64,000 nt of DNA from Phyllostachys edulis (Eukaryota > Streptophyta > Magnoliopsida > Poales > Poaceae), in contig CM070561.1 of assembly GCA_036346405.1 (NCBI GenBank), positions 22,786,215 to 22,850,214 of the forward strand, read 5' to 3'. The position numbers and the translations under genes are program-made. Below are positions 10,383-21,087 of the stretch, in pieces; the first letter of the stretch is position 1; each line of letters opens with the position of its first letter. The notes below the pieces were generated by a model. The model did no database searches. It saw only the letters and a program-made list of their open reading frames with translations, and was not told the origin of the DNA.

Positions 10383-12297
10383 TGTTGGACCAAAAAGGCG
10401 ACTAGAGGGGGGGGGGTTGAATAGGAGCACTATCTATTTTTCGCTTTAATCGGATTCAAACATGATATTGACTCCAATAGCTATGAGAACTATGAAGATC
10501 AATATATATAAGCATAGCGGAAGACTTGTACTGAATCCCCTTCAAACCCCCAAAAGAAACGACTAAAAACACAAAAAACGTACTAATGAACAGTACCTAT
10601 TGTACCGGATGAATAGTGTCATTCGTACCAGAAATCGGAACAACCGGATGAACAGTGCCGGTTGTACCGCAATGATAACGATGAAAACAAAGCGAATGAA
10701 TAGTAAATGACTGCAAAGCGAAATCAAAATTAGCGTAACTTTTGATCCGTAACTCCAAACTTCACGAAACTTGAAACACGCCTTCCTAAGGATGTCAAGA
10801 ACCTATTCCATGCAACGATTGTGAAGATCCTTGCCAAAGTTCTGACCTTTTTCCGTTCGAACGAAGGTTGCTCCAAAAACCAAGTCAAAACCAAAATATG
10901 ATACAAACACTTGCTCGTGGGTGATTGATGATCAAGATGATCCTAGATGTATTCCCACATATCATAGCAAGCTAGATCAAGAGAAGAAACAAAGAGAAAA
11001 CTCGTGAATTAAAGAAAGACTCAAAATCATCAAATAAAGGAAGGAAAGCAAACAGACACATCTTTGAGCAATCTTTCCTTCGATTGACTTGATATGGTAT
11101 TGGTTTACAGCCACTCCATCAATGGAGGACAAAGACTCAATACATGAGCACAAAATCAAATCCAACTCTCTAGAACCCTAACCTCCAATTATCTTCTCCC
11201 TAAGTACAAAAGCAAAACTAGGGTTTTCAATAATGAAAGGGTTAAGGGGGTGCAGCCACCACCCTTCTCTATTTATAGTGGAGGCTTACACCTTCTAGAA
11301 GATTGAACCCTAATGGGCTCCCGTTAAGGACCACACACAAACGGGTCACACACGCACGTATTTTAAAGTGCCGTCTTCATCTCCTCTTGACCTAATCCGC
11401 TTCTCCTTGTGCCATCTTGCGCCGCGGGTTGGCAAAAGGTCACCAAGGCGGTATTTAGGTAAGATTACCAAAATACCCCTTCTTGATCTTTTTCGAAGAC
11501 CGAGTCCAAACTGCGTGAAGCACTTCCATGCTTCGCCACGTGTAGGTTGATCCAGCGGCTCTCATCATGTCGGCAAGTCTCTCCCATCTGGCTCCCACCG
11601 AAACCACCATGGCACTTGCACCGACCCCCGCGCCGCTTGATCCAGCCCGTTGCACCGAACTACCCGTTCGGTCACCTTTGTCCCTTTTGTGTCATACTTG
11701 ACTCCATTGACCTCACCCGGCATCCCCGATCGTTCTGGACCTCAGCTCTTTAAGCTTAGTTCCGATCATCCTCGCCGTTGGCCGTCATTGACTTCCAAGC
11801 AACCTGCACAACAATAGACAAAGAAATCGATTCCGGGAACAAGTTCTTCACAACTTGACCCACGTTAGTCAAAACATGCATCATGCAACACATATGCCAT
11901 GAAACCCATGAACTTGACCTAACCCAAAAACCATTCTCCAAGTTAATCGAAACTTAGAAATAAAATCAGTACTACCGCCTAGTAAGGGCCGGTACTACCA
12001 CACCGCGGTCGTACTGCGCATATACCTGTGATCATACCGCTTCTCAAGGAAATCCAAAACTCCCCAAAAACATCCTCTCTGAAAATTCCATGCCACTACT
12101 CAAACGGCCACACCGTGATGCGGTAGTACCGCCCTCTACAAGCTGGTACTACCGCACTGCGGTCGTACCACGACTTACACGCCGGTATGACCGATTATCC
12201 TAACACTTGCTGAAAACGCTGTTTCGACAAACCGTTAAAGACATTGCCAATTGCAACATCATCCTAAGATCGTGCATATATCCCCATGATATCCACA
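10383..12297 (-). repeat. 3' LTR of SIRE element
   Basis: About 1915 bp, collinear with 23476-25391 and strongly similar, differing mainly by scattered substitutions. The plus strand starts TGTTGGACCAAAAAGG and ends GATATCCACA. The outer third (about 11970-12190) is rich in GGTACTACCG and GGTCGTACC words, many of them palindromic. Confidence 0.93.
11269..11278 (-). promoter_or_regulatory. TATA box in SIRE 3' LTR
   Basis: The minus strand reads CTATAAATAG. The equivalent box is in the 5' LTR at 24361-24370. Confidence 0.6.
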
Positions 12298-12310
12298 ATC
12301 TCCACCTTGA
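12298..12310 (-). other. Polypurine tract of SIRE element
   Basis: On the minus strand AAGGTGGAGAT lies directly before the 3' LTR start TGTGGATATC. This is the normal place for the plus-strand DNA primer of an LTR retrotransposon. Confidence 0.75.
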
Positions 12311-14032
12311 TGAACACATTGGCAATTTCCTACAAATGCAAATTTTGAGGTTTGAAAAGAAAAAACTCGACGTTTTCGCACAAAGGCATAACTTGATCCA
12401 AATGCAAGAGAAAGCAATGGAAATGACCAAGTTAGCTTCAGAATAGCATAGGCAAGTGAGATAAGGTAAAAGAAAGCAAGAAAGCTTCATTTTCCAGAAA
12501 AGAGTCAAAATCTCACTTAAGGTCCATATGAAAGAACAATTGTTCAAGTTGACCTTTGATCATTGTGAGGTTGCAAGGATTGCAATTCAAGTTCAGAAAA
12601 GGCAATAAGACCATAAGAATGCAAATAAGAAACTCCCCCTCACTATGATCCTCAAATTTCAGAAAATTTCAAATTCTCCAATTTTCTCCAAAAGGCTCCC
12701 CCTTTTAACATTTTTGTTACTTCTTCTCCCCCTTTGACAATGGAGTCATCAAGGAATCACACCTTCCTCTCATCCAGAGATAACAAATACAGAATTGAGG
12801 AAAAAACATACAAAGGAGCATGCATGAAATGCAATGGAGTGGCTTTATTTTTTGTAATTTTCAATTTTTGAGTGCACGAAGCTTTGGAGATTACCCAAAA
12901 GAACAAGCTAGCATTTCAAATATTACTCAATACCTATCAAGCCGGAAGGCGCTAGCAAGATCATGTTAAGACATATATATCAAAGCTACGCTAGAAGGAT
13001 CAATATAAAGCAATGAATTTTAACAATTTAAGCAAAGCTTCAAATCTAGCAAGTTCATCAACAGAGATCCTAAAATGATAATGGCCATGTCAAAATGTCA
13101 ATGTGAGATCAAAAGGCTTATAATGACCACATTAAGAGACAAACAGGTCATGAATTGAATCATTTTGCTCAATTTATTTCAACAGTTTTTCATTTGCAAT
13201 GAATATTGAAGTTGACTAATGATCTAACTTAGTGAAGAAGATCCCAGACTAGGAGCCATCCACAAACTCTTCCTAAGTTTCAACTAGAAATTAATTAAAG
13301 GTATATCTTAGTGAAGAAGATCCTGGACTAGGTGCCATCCACAAACTCTTCCTAAGCTTCTACCAGGGCGAAAAATCTTGAGGTTCATGTCAGTTTTGAC
13401 AAGCAGTCCCCATGAGATCGTTTGGATCATCAAACTATCTCCAAGTTCATGTTTTTGACATGCAGTTTCATGAGAGTAGTTTGGCACAATTTAAGCATAA
13501 GACAATCTTGAAATTGATTTTTTATGTGTGCACAAGAGCATTTTTATATTCTTAAAAGCACAAGAAGCTCAAGTAATGATCAATTTTAGATTCAAGAGTT
13601 AACAAAGTAATTTTGACAGGGCCAATGTCACAAAAGGAGCACTAATTGTGCAACTAGCTAAAACATCCACAGATTGCAGTTTTTAGTTCAAGTTGTTTTA
13701 GAGTTCTAGCTCATTTAGTAAAGACTTAGCTACACATGTGAAAGCATGATAATTCTAGCAAGTCGAAGAACTAGACATGGCATTGAGCAAGAATTGAAAT
13801 ACTAAAGTTCCAAAGGGTAATAAGCAAAGCTTCATCAATTTTAAAAGACAAGCAGTAAAACTTATAATATAATGCATCTTTTTGTGATTTTTTATATGAA
13901 TGCAATATGATACAATGAGATGCAAGAAAAGCTCAAAAAGCCTAAAAAGATAAAAAAGGATAAAAAAAGTTCAGAAAAGATCAAGGAAAGATCAGATGAA
14001 CAAGGTAAAATCAGAAAAGATTGTACTCCCCC
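12311..14032 (-). other. SIRE 3' non-coding region with extra purine tracts
   Basis: 1.7 kb between the pol stop and the LTR; no envelope-like open frame was found. On the minus strand AGGGGGAG-type tracts recur at about 12633-12640, 12696-12706, 12725-12734 and 14026-14033. An imperfect tandem duplication of about 85 bp (from 13230 and from 13312) shares 'gccatccacaaactcttcct'. Confidence 0.7.
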
Positions 14033-15427
14033 TCAAACCAACCTATGGGGATAAATTACCCCGAACTCGCTCCTCAAGGTGGCAAACCTTGTTGAGTCTA
14101 AAGTCTTGGTGAGGATATTGGCTAACTGAGCCTCGGACTCCACAAAATGCAGCACAATATCACCCTTCTCGACATGGTCTCTAAGTAAGTGATAGCGAAT
14201 GTCTATGTGCTTAGTCCTAGAGTGTTGCATTGGGTTTTTAGCAATGTTAATGGCAAAAGTGTTATCACAGAAAAGAGGAACACTAGCAAAATTTAACCCA
14301 AAGTCCTTAAGAGTGGACACTATCCACAAAATGTGACTACAGCAACTAGCAGTAGCTACATATTCAGCTTCATCAGTAGATTGTGCAACAAAAGACTGCT
14401 TTCTAGAAGACCAAGAGACAAGAGAAGTGCCTAAGAAATGACATGTGCCAGAGGTACTCTTCCTATCTAGCCGACAGCCCGCAAAATCAGAATCAGAAAA
14501 CCCCCGAATGGACAGCGAAGAAGAGCAGGAAAACCAAATGCCATACTGAAGGGTAGAGTGAAGGTACCTGAAGATGCGCTTAACGGCTTGGCGATGTGAA
14601 ATCCTCGGAGACGCTTGAAACATCGCACAGAGGCAAACCGTGAAGTGGATGTCTGATCTTGAGGCCGTCAGGTACAGAAGGGAGCCAATCATGCTGTGGT
14701 ACCCGCGTTGATCCACGGCTTCTCCTTCCTCATCTGGATCCAAAGTATTCGAAGTCGCCATGGGAGTGGCGATCGGCTTGTAGTCATCCACCTCGAAGCG
14801 CTTGAGCAGATCCTTAGTGTACTTCGTCTGATGGATGAAGATCCCTTCCTTACATTGCTTAATTTGTAGCTCCAGAAAGTAGTTGAGCTCTCCCATCATA
14901 TTCATCTCAAATTCCCTAGACATGGTGTCAGAAAAACTGGAAACAAAAACATGAGAAGAACCACCAAAGATAATATCATCAACGTAAATCTGAACAAGCA
15001 GGAAGTCATTGCCATGCCTAAGAATGAAAAGAGTCTTATCTACTTTTCCCATTTCAAAATCATTCTTAAGAAAGAAGGTCTTAAGTCTATCATATTAGGC
15101 TCTAGGGGCTTGCTTAAGACTATACAAGGCTTTGGATAGCTTGAAAACACGATCAGGGTGCTTGGGATTCTCAAAGCCAGGGGGTTGCCTAACATATACT
15201 TCCTCCTCTATAAAACCATTTAGAAAGGTACCCTTAACATCCATTTGATGCAACCTAAAACCTTTAGATGCAGCAAATGCAAACAGAATACGAATGGCTT
15301 CTAGTCTAGCAACAGGAGTGAAAGTCTCATCAAAATCTAACCCCTCAACCTGGCTAAAGCCCTGAGCTACCAATCTAGCCTTGTTTCTAACCACAGAACC
15401 ATCCTTATTTTGTTTATTTTTGAACAC
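14033..15427 (-). pseudogene. SIRE reverse transcriptase and RNase H
   Basis: RT starts with 'NKARLVAQGFSQVEGLDFDE' and 'QMDVKGTFLNGFIEEEVYV', and is cut by a stop at about 15095 ('LKQAPRA*'). It continues with the intact active site 'VQIYVDDIIFGG'. RNase H then shows its acidic residues in 'GFSDSDFAGCRLDRKSTSGT', 'STDEAEYVA' and 'LFCDNTFAINIAKNP', followed by 'TKHIDIRYHLLRDHVEKG' and the usual copia end at the stop codon at 14033. Apart from the one stop the catalytic residues look preserved, so this element is younger than the copia and gypsy layers around it. Confidence 0.92.
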
Positions 15428-16020
15428 CCAACGGGTTCCTATAACATTATGACCACTAGGAGGTTCTACAAGGTTCTAGACTTTATTTCTTTCAAAATTC
15501 TCTAACTCCTCATGCATGGCATTGACCCAGCTAGAATCAGATAAAGCATGTGATATATCGTGGGGGTTTAAAAGAAGCTACAAATGCAGAGTGAGAGAAA
15601 AGACTCGGATCATGATACCTGGAGCGAGTGACTCGCTCATGGAGATTACCAATCATCTAATCCGGAGGGTGTTGCTTCTGAATGTGCAATGGAGCGCTTG
15701 GGGGAGATAGCATCTCATCAACCTCCGCAGGTACTGTTGATGAAGAAGATGCAGCAGGAGCCTCAATTGGAGGTGAAGCAGTCGTCGCAGGTTCTGGAGC
15801 TTGGACAGGAGCATCAGCAATAGGTGGAGGAGCAGTATCGAAATCATCCTCTTCTTCTTCAACAAAAATACTCTCTGTCACCTGTAAGTCACCTGAAACA
15901 TCGGATCTAGCTCCAGGGCTAGTCTCATCAAAAGTGACATTGCATGTCTCCTGGACAATGTTAGCTTCAACATTAAAGACCCAAAAACCCCTCGAATGAG
16001 CAGGATAATCCAGAAATAAA
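15428..16020 (-). pseudogene. SIRE integrase C-terminus to RT linker
   Basis: From 16020 down, the minus strand continues integrase after the solo-LTR insertion ('GLFLDYPAHSRGFWVFN', 'CNVTFDETSPGA'). It then enters an acidic and Pro/Ala-rich linker ('FVEEEEDDFDTAPPP') with a stop at 15657. Frameshifts separate it from RT. Confidence 0.8.
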
Positions 16021-16025
16021 CCATC
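16021..16025. repeat. Left target-site duplication of inner solo LTR (CCATC)
   Basis: CCATC precedes TGTAACAGCC at 16026 and recurs at 19927-19931, directly after CCGACA. Removing the insertion and one copy restores a continuous integrase reading. Confidence 0.93.
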
Positions 16026-19000
16026 TGTAACAGCCCAAAGTTCTGTTACCCAAAATAAAAATAAATAAAGTTATTTTTTTTTCTGAAATTTGAAAGAGTT
16101 TAATTGCTTTATTTGAGTTTCTGAAGTTTTAAAAGTCAAAAATAAAAATTTAATTATTTTCTGGAATTTTAAAAGCTTTTCCCTAATTATTTTAAAGCCA
16201 AAATAAATTATGTGCAAAAACTATTACCAATTATATGTTGGAAATAATTTTATTAAGTCCAAAATAACTCTAGGAATTTCTATGAATTTTTCTAGAATTG
16301 TTTGATTTTATCTGCTATTTTTTAAAGCCCTTTTTATTTAATCTGATTATTTAAAATTGGAAAATCAATTTAAACCCTTATTAACCCTTTGGGCCGAAAC
16401 CTCGTTCGGCCCATCATCTTTTCCCACGCGCGGCCAATGCCACGGCCCAATTCGGTCCGCCCGCGCCTCCCTTCTCTCACCCTTTTCCGGTCCCACCTGT
16501 GACCCCCTCCATCTCTCTTGCGTGTGGGCCCGCATGCCATCTTCTCTTTCCTGCCTTCTTCCCTAAACCACCGAACCGACCCGGCCGCCATTAGCGCTCC
16601 ATGGAGCTCCATTTGCTCCGTGATTTCCTCCTCCCCTCCACGCGGTTTCGTGCGTGTTCAATCCCGCGCCTCACGCCGCCCCCTTCTTGACCGTTTCCCC
16701 CTTCAACCACGTGCGAAATAATCGGATCGAGCCGTTGCCGCCGAGATTCCTGTGCGCCCGTTCTCCCGTCTCCGGCCTCCTCCGCCCCTACAAAAGGAGG
16801 CATGGTGCGCCCCTCGTTCTCCTCATCTCATCCCCGCCCCTCTCGTAGCCTCTCCCTCCCTCTAGCGCCTGGATTTCGAGGTTGAGCACCGCCGACCGCG
16901 TCGCGGTTCTTCATCAATTCCGACGAGGTCAAGGACGGCCCGGCGACTTTGGCCACACCAACGGCGTCGCGCCACCACCGCCTACACCATGCACCCTCTA
17001 TTTCGGCCCGAAGACCACTAGCGCCCATCGCCGCCGTCGAGCCCGCACGCGCCGCCGCTATTTTCCTCATCGCCGGCGAATCCCTCGCGTACCCGCACAT
17101 CCATGGTAAGCTCCGATCTTCGTCTCCTCCGACGCCGTCAAGCCTTCCCCAGCCACCCCGACCTCACCGTTGGCTTCGCCGCACCCTCGCCGACGCCGTG
17201 CTCACCCTATCATCGCCGGAGCATCGCTGGAGCACCGTCGCCTCCATGAGCCATGCCGCGTCGACGTCGTCATCCTCGTCTCCGGTCATCAGTGCACGTT
17301 CCGCCATCACCGAGGTGAGCACCATCATCCACGTCCTCCCCTCTCTCCATTCCACCCCTCGCTGGCCGCCGGAATGCCGTCGTTCGCCGGCAACGCCGCC
17401 ATCTAAACCTTAGGTCGAAGCTTCTTCCATTGCGAATTGTGTCGTTGTCGAGCTAGCTCCGGCCACACTGTCCCCACAATCGGCATCGCGATGTCGCGCT
17501 CTTCGTGATGCTCGCTTTCCCTCACCGATGCCGTCACCGGAGCACCATCGGCACTAGGTCCAAGCCGCCGGCCATATTTGTTGGTTTCTGTTCGGTTGAT
17601 GAAGATGAACAGTAAACAAATTCATTAGTCATGTGTTACCCTTTTGTACATGTCCCTTTTAATCTTCTAAAAATTCATTCTCTCACATGCAAGCTCCAAA
17701 TCCGTTAATTCTTCCTCCTAAATTCATCTACTATTTTTAGTATTTATTTTGTAATTTTTAGATTTTATTTAATTTCTGTTAATTATTCGGTCCATTTTGC
17801 GCGTCGTTGCCGCCACCGGCCGACCGTGCATGTTCCACCCCAACCAAGGAGAGCATTGTGTTCTCCGCAGTTCCCTCTTCATTTCGCCGCAAACCTCACT
17901 CGCTAAATCTTCTCCGTTTACCCGGAACACCGACATCTGCCCGCCGTCCACTGAAGGTCTTCTCCGTCAGACTGCGTCACCATCGAAGAACCTCTCGCCG
18001 AACCATCGACACCATTGAGTTTGCCTCAACGCGTCATGCTTCCGTCACCGTCGTCATGGCCACAAAGCTCTTTCCTTGTTCCGAATCAACCCGAAACCAT
18101 AATTTCCACATGAATAGTGAATTTTTCAGAATTCTATTATTTCATGTGATTCGCAACCTTCCGGAAATTCGTTCTCCTTCATACGAACTCCAATTCCATC
18201 GATTCAACTTCCTAAATTCATATAAAGTTGATATATCCCTAGCAATATTTATTTTATAATTTGTGGATTTTATTTGATTGTTATTTGAATTTGAATCGTT
18301 TACGCGTATAGATTTCGACGACTTCGGACGATCGGATTTCAACGCTGTTTGAGAACATCAGTTAATCAAGCAAGGCAAGTTACACTCTTGATCATATTGA
18401 TCCCATTATTTCAAATTATTTATTCTATTTTAAAGTATTATTGCATGCTTATTTATATTCAGTAATTTAAATTCCTGTTTTAAATTTATAGTTATGCCTA
18501 AAATCCTTTGTATGGCCAATTTTGATAATTGAATCAAACATATTATCACCCTAGACAAAACCTGGTTGATACGATAGTATGAACTAGGATCATTTCGAAA
18601 AATTATGCTTAGCCATGCTTAGACCCAAAATATTTGATTTTGGGAACTTCAGCCAAAAATCAATTGTTATTTAAAAGTCTATGGCATTGGTTTGTCGTGG
18701 AAGAGTTTTGAAAATGATTTTGAAAAGCAAAAGTAAAATTGGTTTGGACCTGGGCGGAATGGATGATTGGTGGATGCAGGTTTATGCACGGGATCAATCC
18801 GGGTAGGATTGAGGCCCAGGGTTTTGTGGAAAGTCGCCCAAGTCAGTTAAGGACCGGCCTCTGAGCGCTCCTTTGCTATGCCTATAATGGGCTATGCCTC
18901 ACCTTGCAACCACATGTCCTCCAAATGGGGTGTAGGACCTGGCTAATTAATTTGCAGAGTTCCATTGCGGTTGATCCTGTATGTACGTGGGTGGTCTTTC

Positions 19001-19926
19001 ATGGCCTGTCTTTCATGACTACTTTATTCCCACCTGGCATAAGAGGGGCCACCCACAAACCCGGCGGACGGTCAGTCCAAAGGGGGGATTTGCGAAACCT
19101 TAATGAGGGTGGACTGCGGTGGAATGATGCATTGTAAAGGCCTTGTAATGAACTTTAGACCTCTTACCTTAGGCAGTGAGAGGTGGCATTGATGGATGCT
19201 GAACAAACTAGAGGAATCATGTCATGTGGGTAAAGTGTATAACCTCTGCAGAGTGTAAAACTATTCGAATAGCCGTGTCCACGGTCATGGACATGCTAGC
19301 AAAGCCTCTCAAAGTTAGACTTTGGTTTTTGGTTTCAAAAGACTTCATTAAATGGATTATGCAAATGAGAATTGGGCGGGAAGCCATGTGATAGGAGGGT
19401 ATCCTTCACCATTCATGTGTGAATGTTATCTGACTATAAAATTGATTTAGAAAATGAATTTTAGTTATGGAATAACTGCTTTGGAACTTAGTACAAGTAT
19501 TTAAAGAAAATGCTGCTTTATGCAAATCAACCATATTAAGCATTCCTTTCAGATATCCATGTATGCATGTCATCCTGTTATTTGACAGGTGTAACTTGCG
19601 AGCACGGTAGTTGTGTTCATACTTGCTTTATGCAAACAAATTTCAGAGGAGAAGGACTTCGCTCCGATGTGGATCTTGACGACTAGGCCGCTACCCCAGT
19701 CGATTGCCTGTGGCAGATTAACTGGACTTTACTACATCTTCTTCGTCTTCCGCTGTGTTCTTTACTGTTGGCTCGTAAGCCCCTTTTGTAATAAACTCTG
19801 TTGATTATTAAAATATTGCGATTTATGGATGTTACCATATCTGTTTAACTGTGTGAACTAGCTACCGATCATGGGACCAGTTCAGAAATGCACAGAGGAT
19901 TTGGGGTGTTAATCCCGGGTCCGACA
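16026..19926 (+). mobile_element. 3.9-kb solo LTR (long-LTR family, copy 1)
   Basis: Begins TGTAACAGCCCAAAG and ends GGGTCCGACA, a TG...CA pair, with a perfect 5-bp duplication. No primer-binding site, polypurine tract or element protein lies inside, so it is a solo LTR rather than a full element. The order is an AT-rich start, a GC-rich block (16400-17570) with a TATA-like TACAAAAG at 16789-16797, then AT-rich sequence. Related copies in opposite orientation are at 38132-41529 and 49605-52736. The open frames in the GC-rich block differ between copies and look non-coding. The parent family is probably Ty3/gypsy, but no protein remains to prove it. Confidence 0.85.
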
Positions 19927-19931
19927 CCATC
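19927..19931. repeat. Right target-site duplication of inner solo LTR (CCATC)
   Basis: Exact copy of 16021-16025. Confidence 0.93.
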
Positions 19932-21087
19932 ACAAGTCCTTGATTCAAATTTATCTAGGTTCCCTGTCTTGAGAATAAAACACTTTGATCCAAAGACTCG
20001 AAAATGAGAGATAGAGGGTTTTCTACCAAATCGAAGCTCATAAGAAATCTTGCCCAAAGACGGCCTCAAGAAGACACGGTTTGAAATATGGCAAAACCTC
20101 CTCGGTGTGCTATACTCATCTAGCATCGTCCTAGCCATCTCGACTAAGGTTCTGTTCTTCCTTTCCATAATGCCATTTTGTTGTGGGACGTGTGGAGAAG
20201 AGAACTGATGCTCAATACCACGCTCAACACAAAAAGAGGCAAAAGAGGCATTCTTGAACTCCGTGCCATTGTCACTACGGATCGCTCTCAAGGCACCAAA
20301 AAGTTTAGAAGCTAAACGAAGAACAAGATCATGATAATGATCAAAAGCATCATCCTTCGAAGCACGAAAGAACACACAAGAATATCTCGAAAAATCATCG
20401 ACTATGACAAGAATGTACCATTTGCCACCGACTGACCAAACCCTAGCAGGACCAAAAATATCCATATCAAGTAACTGTCCTGGTCCGTCAGTCATGACCA
20501 TAGTCAATGAAGGGTGTGAGGCAGCAACTTGCTTGCCATGCCTACAAGACGCACATACAGCATCCTTGACGGCTTTGAGTTTAGGCAAACCTCTCATGAG
20601 ATCAAGGCCGCTAACTCGCGTAAGATGATCAAAACCAATGTGCCCCAAACGTCGGTGCCAAAGCCAGATATTAGAAGAAGATGCAATTAAACACTTAATA
20701 GATCCAGAAAGAGATTCAGAAAAATCAGCTCCAAAGATTCTACCAACTCTAGAAATCTCAAAAACGAGCTCACCAAAAGAATCAAGCACACGACAGACAT
20801 TCTTCTTAAATCTAGTCTCATAGCCATCATCAAGAAGCTGGGAGACAGAAAGCAGGTTGTACCTTTGCTTGGACATAATAGCGACGTCCTTGAGAATGAA
20901 CTTGTCGTTCACCCTAATCAATCCAGTTCCTTCAATGCGCCCTTGTGTATCATCTCCGAAGGTGATGAAGTCATCACCCGTCGACCGCGTGAAGGAGGTG
21001 AACCATCTTGAGTCTTCGGTCATGTGGCGTGAACACCCAGAGTCGACGAACCACGTGTTCTTCCCCCTTCTGCGGCAATCCTGAAAA
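19932..21087 (-). pseudogene. SIRE protease and integrase, cut by solo LTR
   Basis: One long minus-strand frame. Protease appears as 'TWFVDSGCSRHMTEDSRWF' (DSG active site). The integrase zinc finger is 'LWHRRLGHIGFDHL...CASC'. The DDE core has all three acidic residues: 'LLDMDIFGPARV', 'AIRSDNGTEFKN' and 'QQNGIMERKNRT'. The core C-terminal part ('FGRKPSISHFRVFGSKCFIL') reaches 'FESRTCDG', where the solo LTR is inserted. The catalytic residues are preserved, unlike those of the two outer elements. Confidence 0.92.

Noticed and set aside
12207..12547. Small open frames on both strands near the SIRE 3' LTR as an envelope gene
   Set aside because: Too short, no transmembrane or signal pattern in the right frame, and partly inside the LTR.
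15653..15865. Leu-rich minus-strand frame (MLKKKRMISILLLHLLLML)
   Set aside because: Frame-shifted shadow of the acidic Pro/Ala-rich pol linker of the SIRE element.
16357..17413. Several overlapping open frames of 60-154 residues on both strands in GC-rich DNA
   Set aside because: They lie inside a solo LTR with clear ends and target duplication, are rich in Ser/Pro/Arg from base composition, and are not conserved in the other LTR copies.
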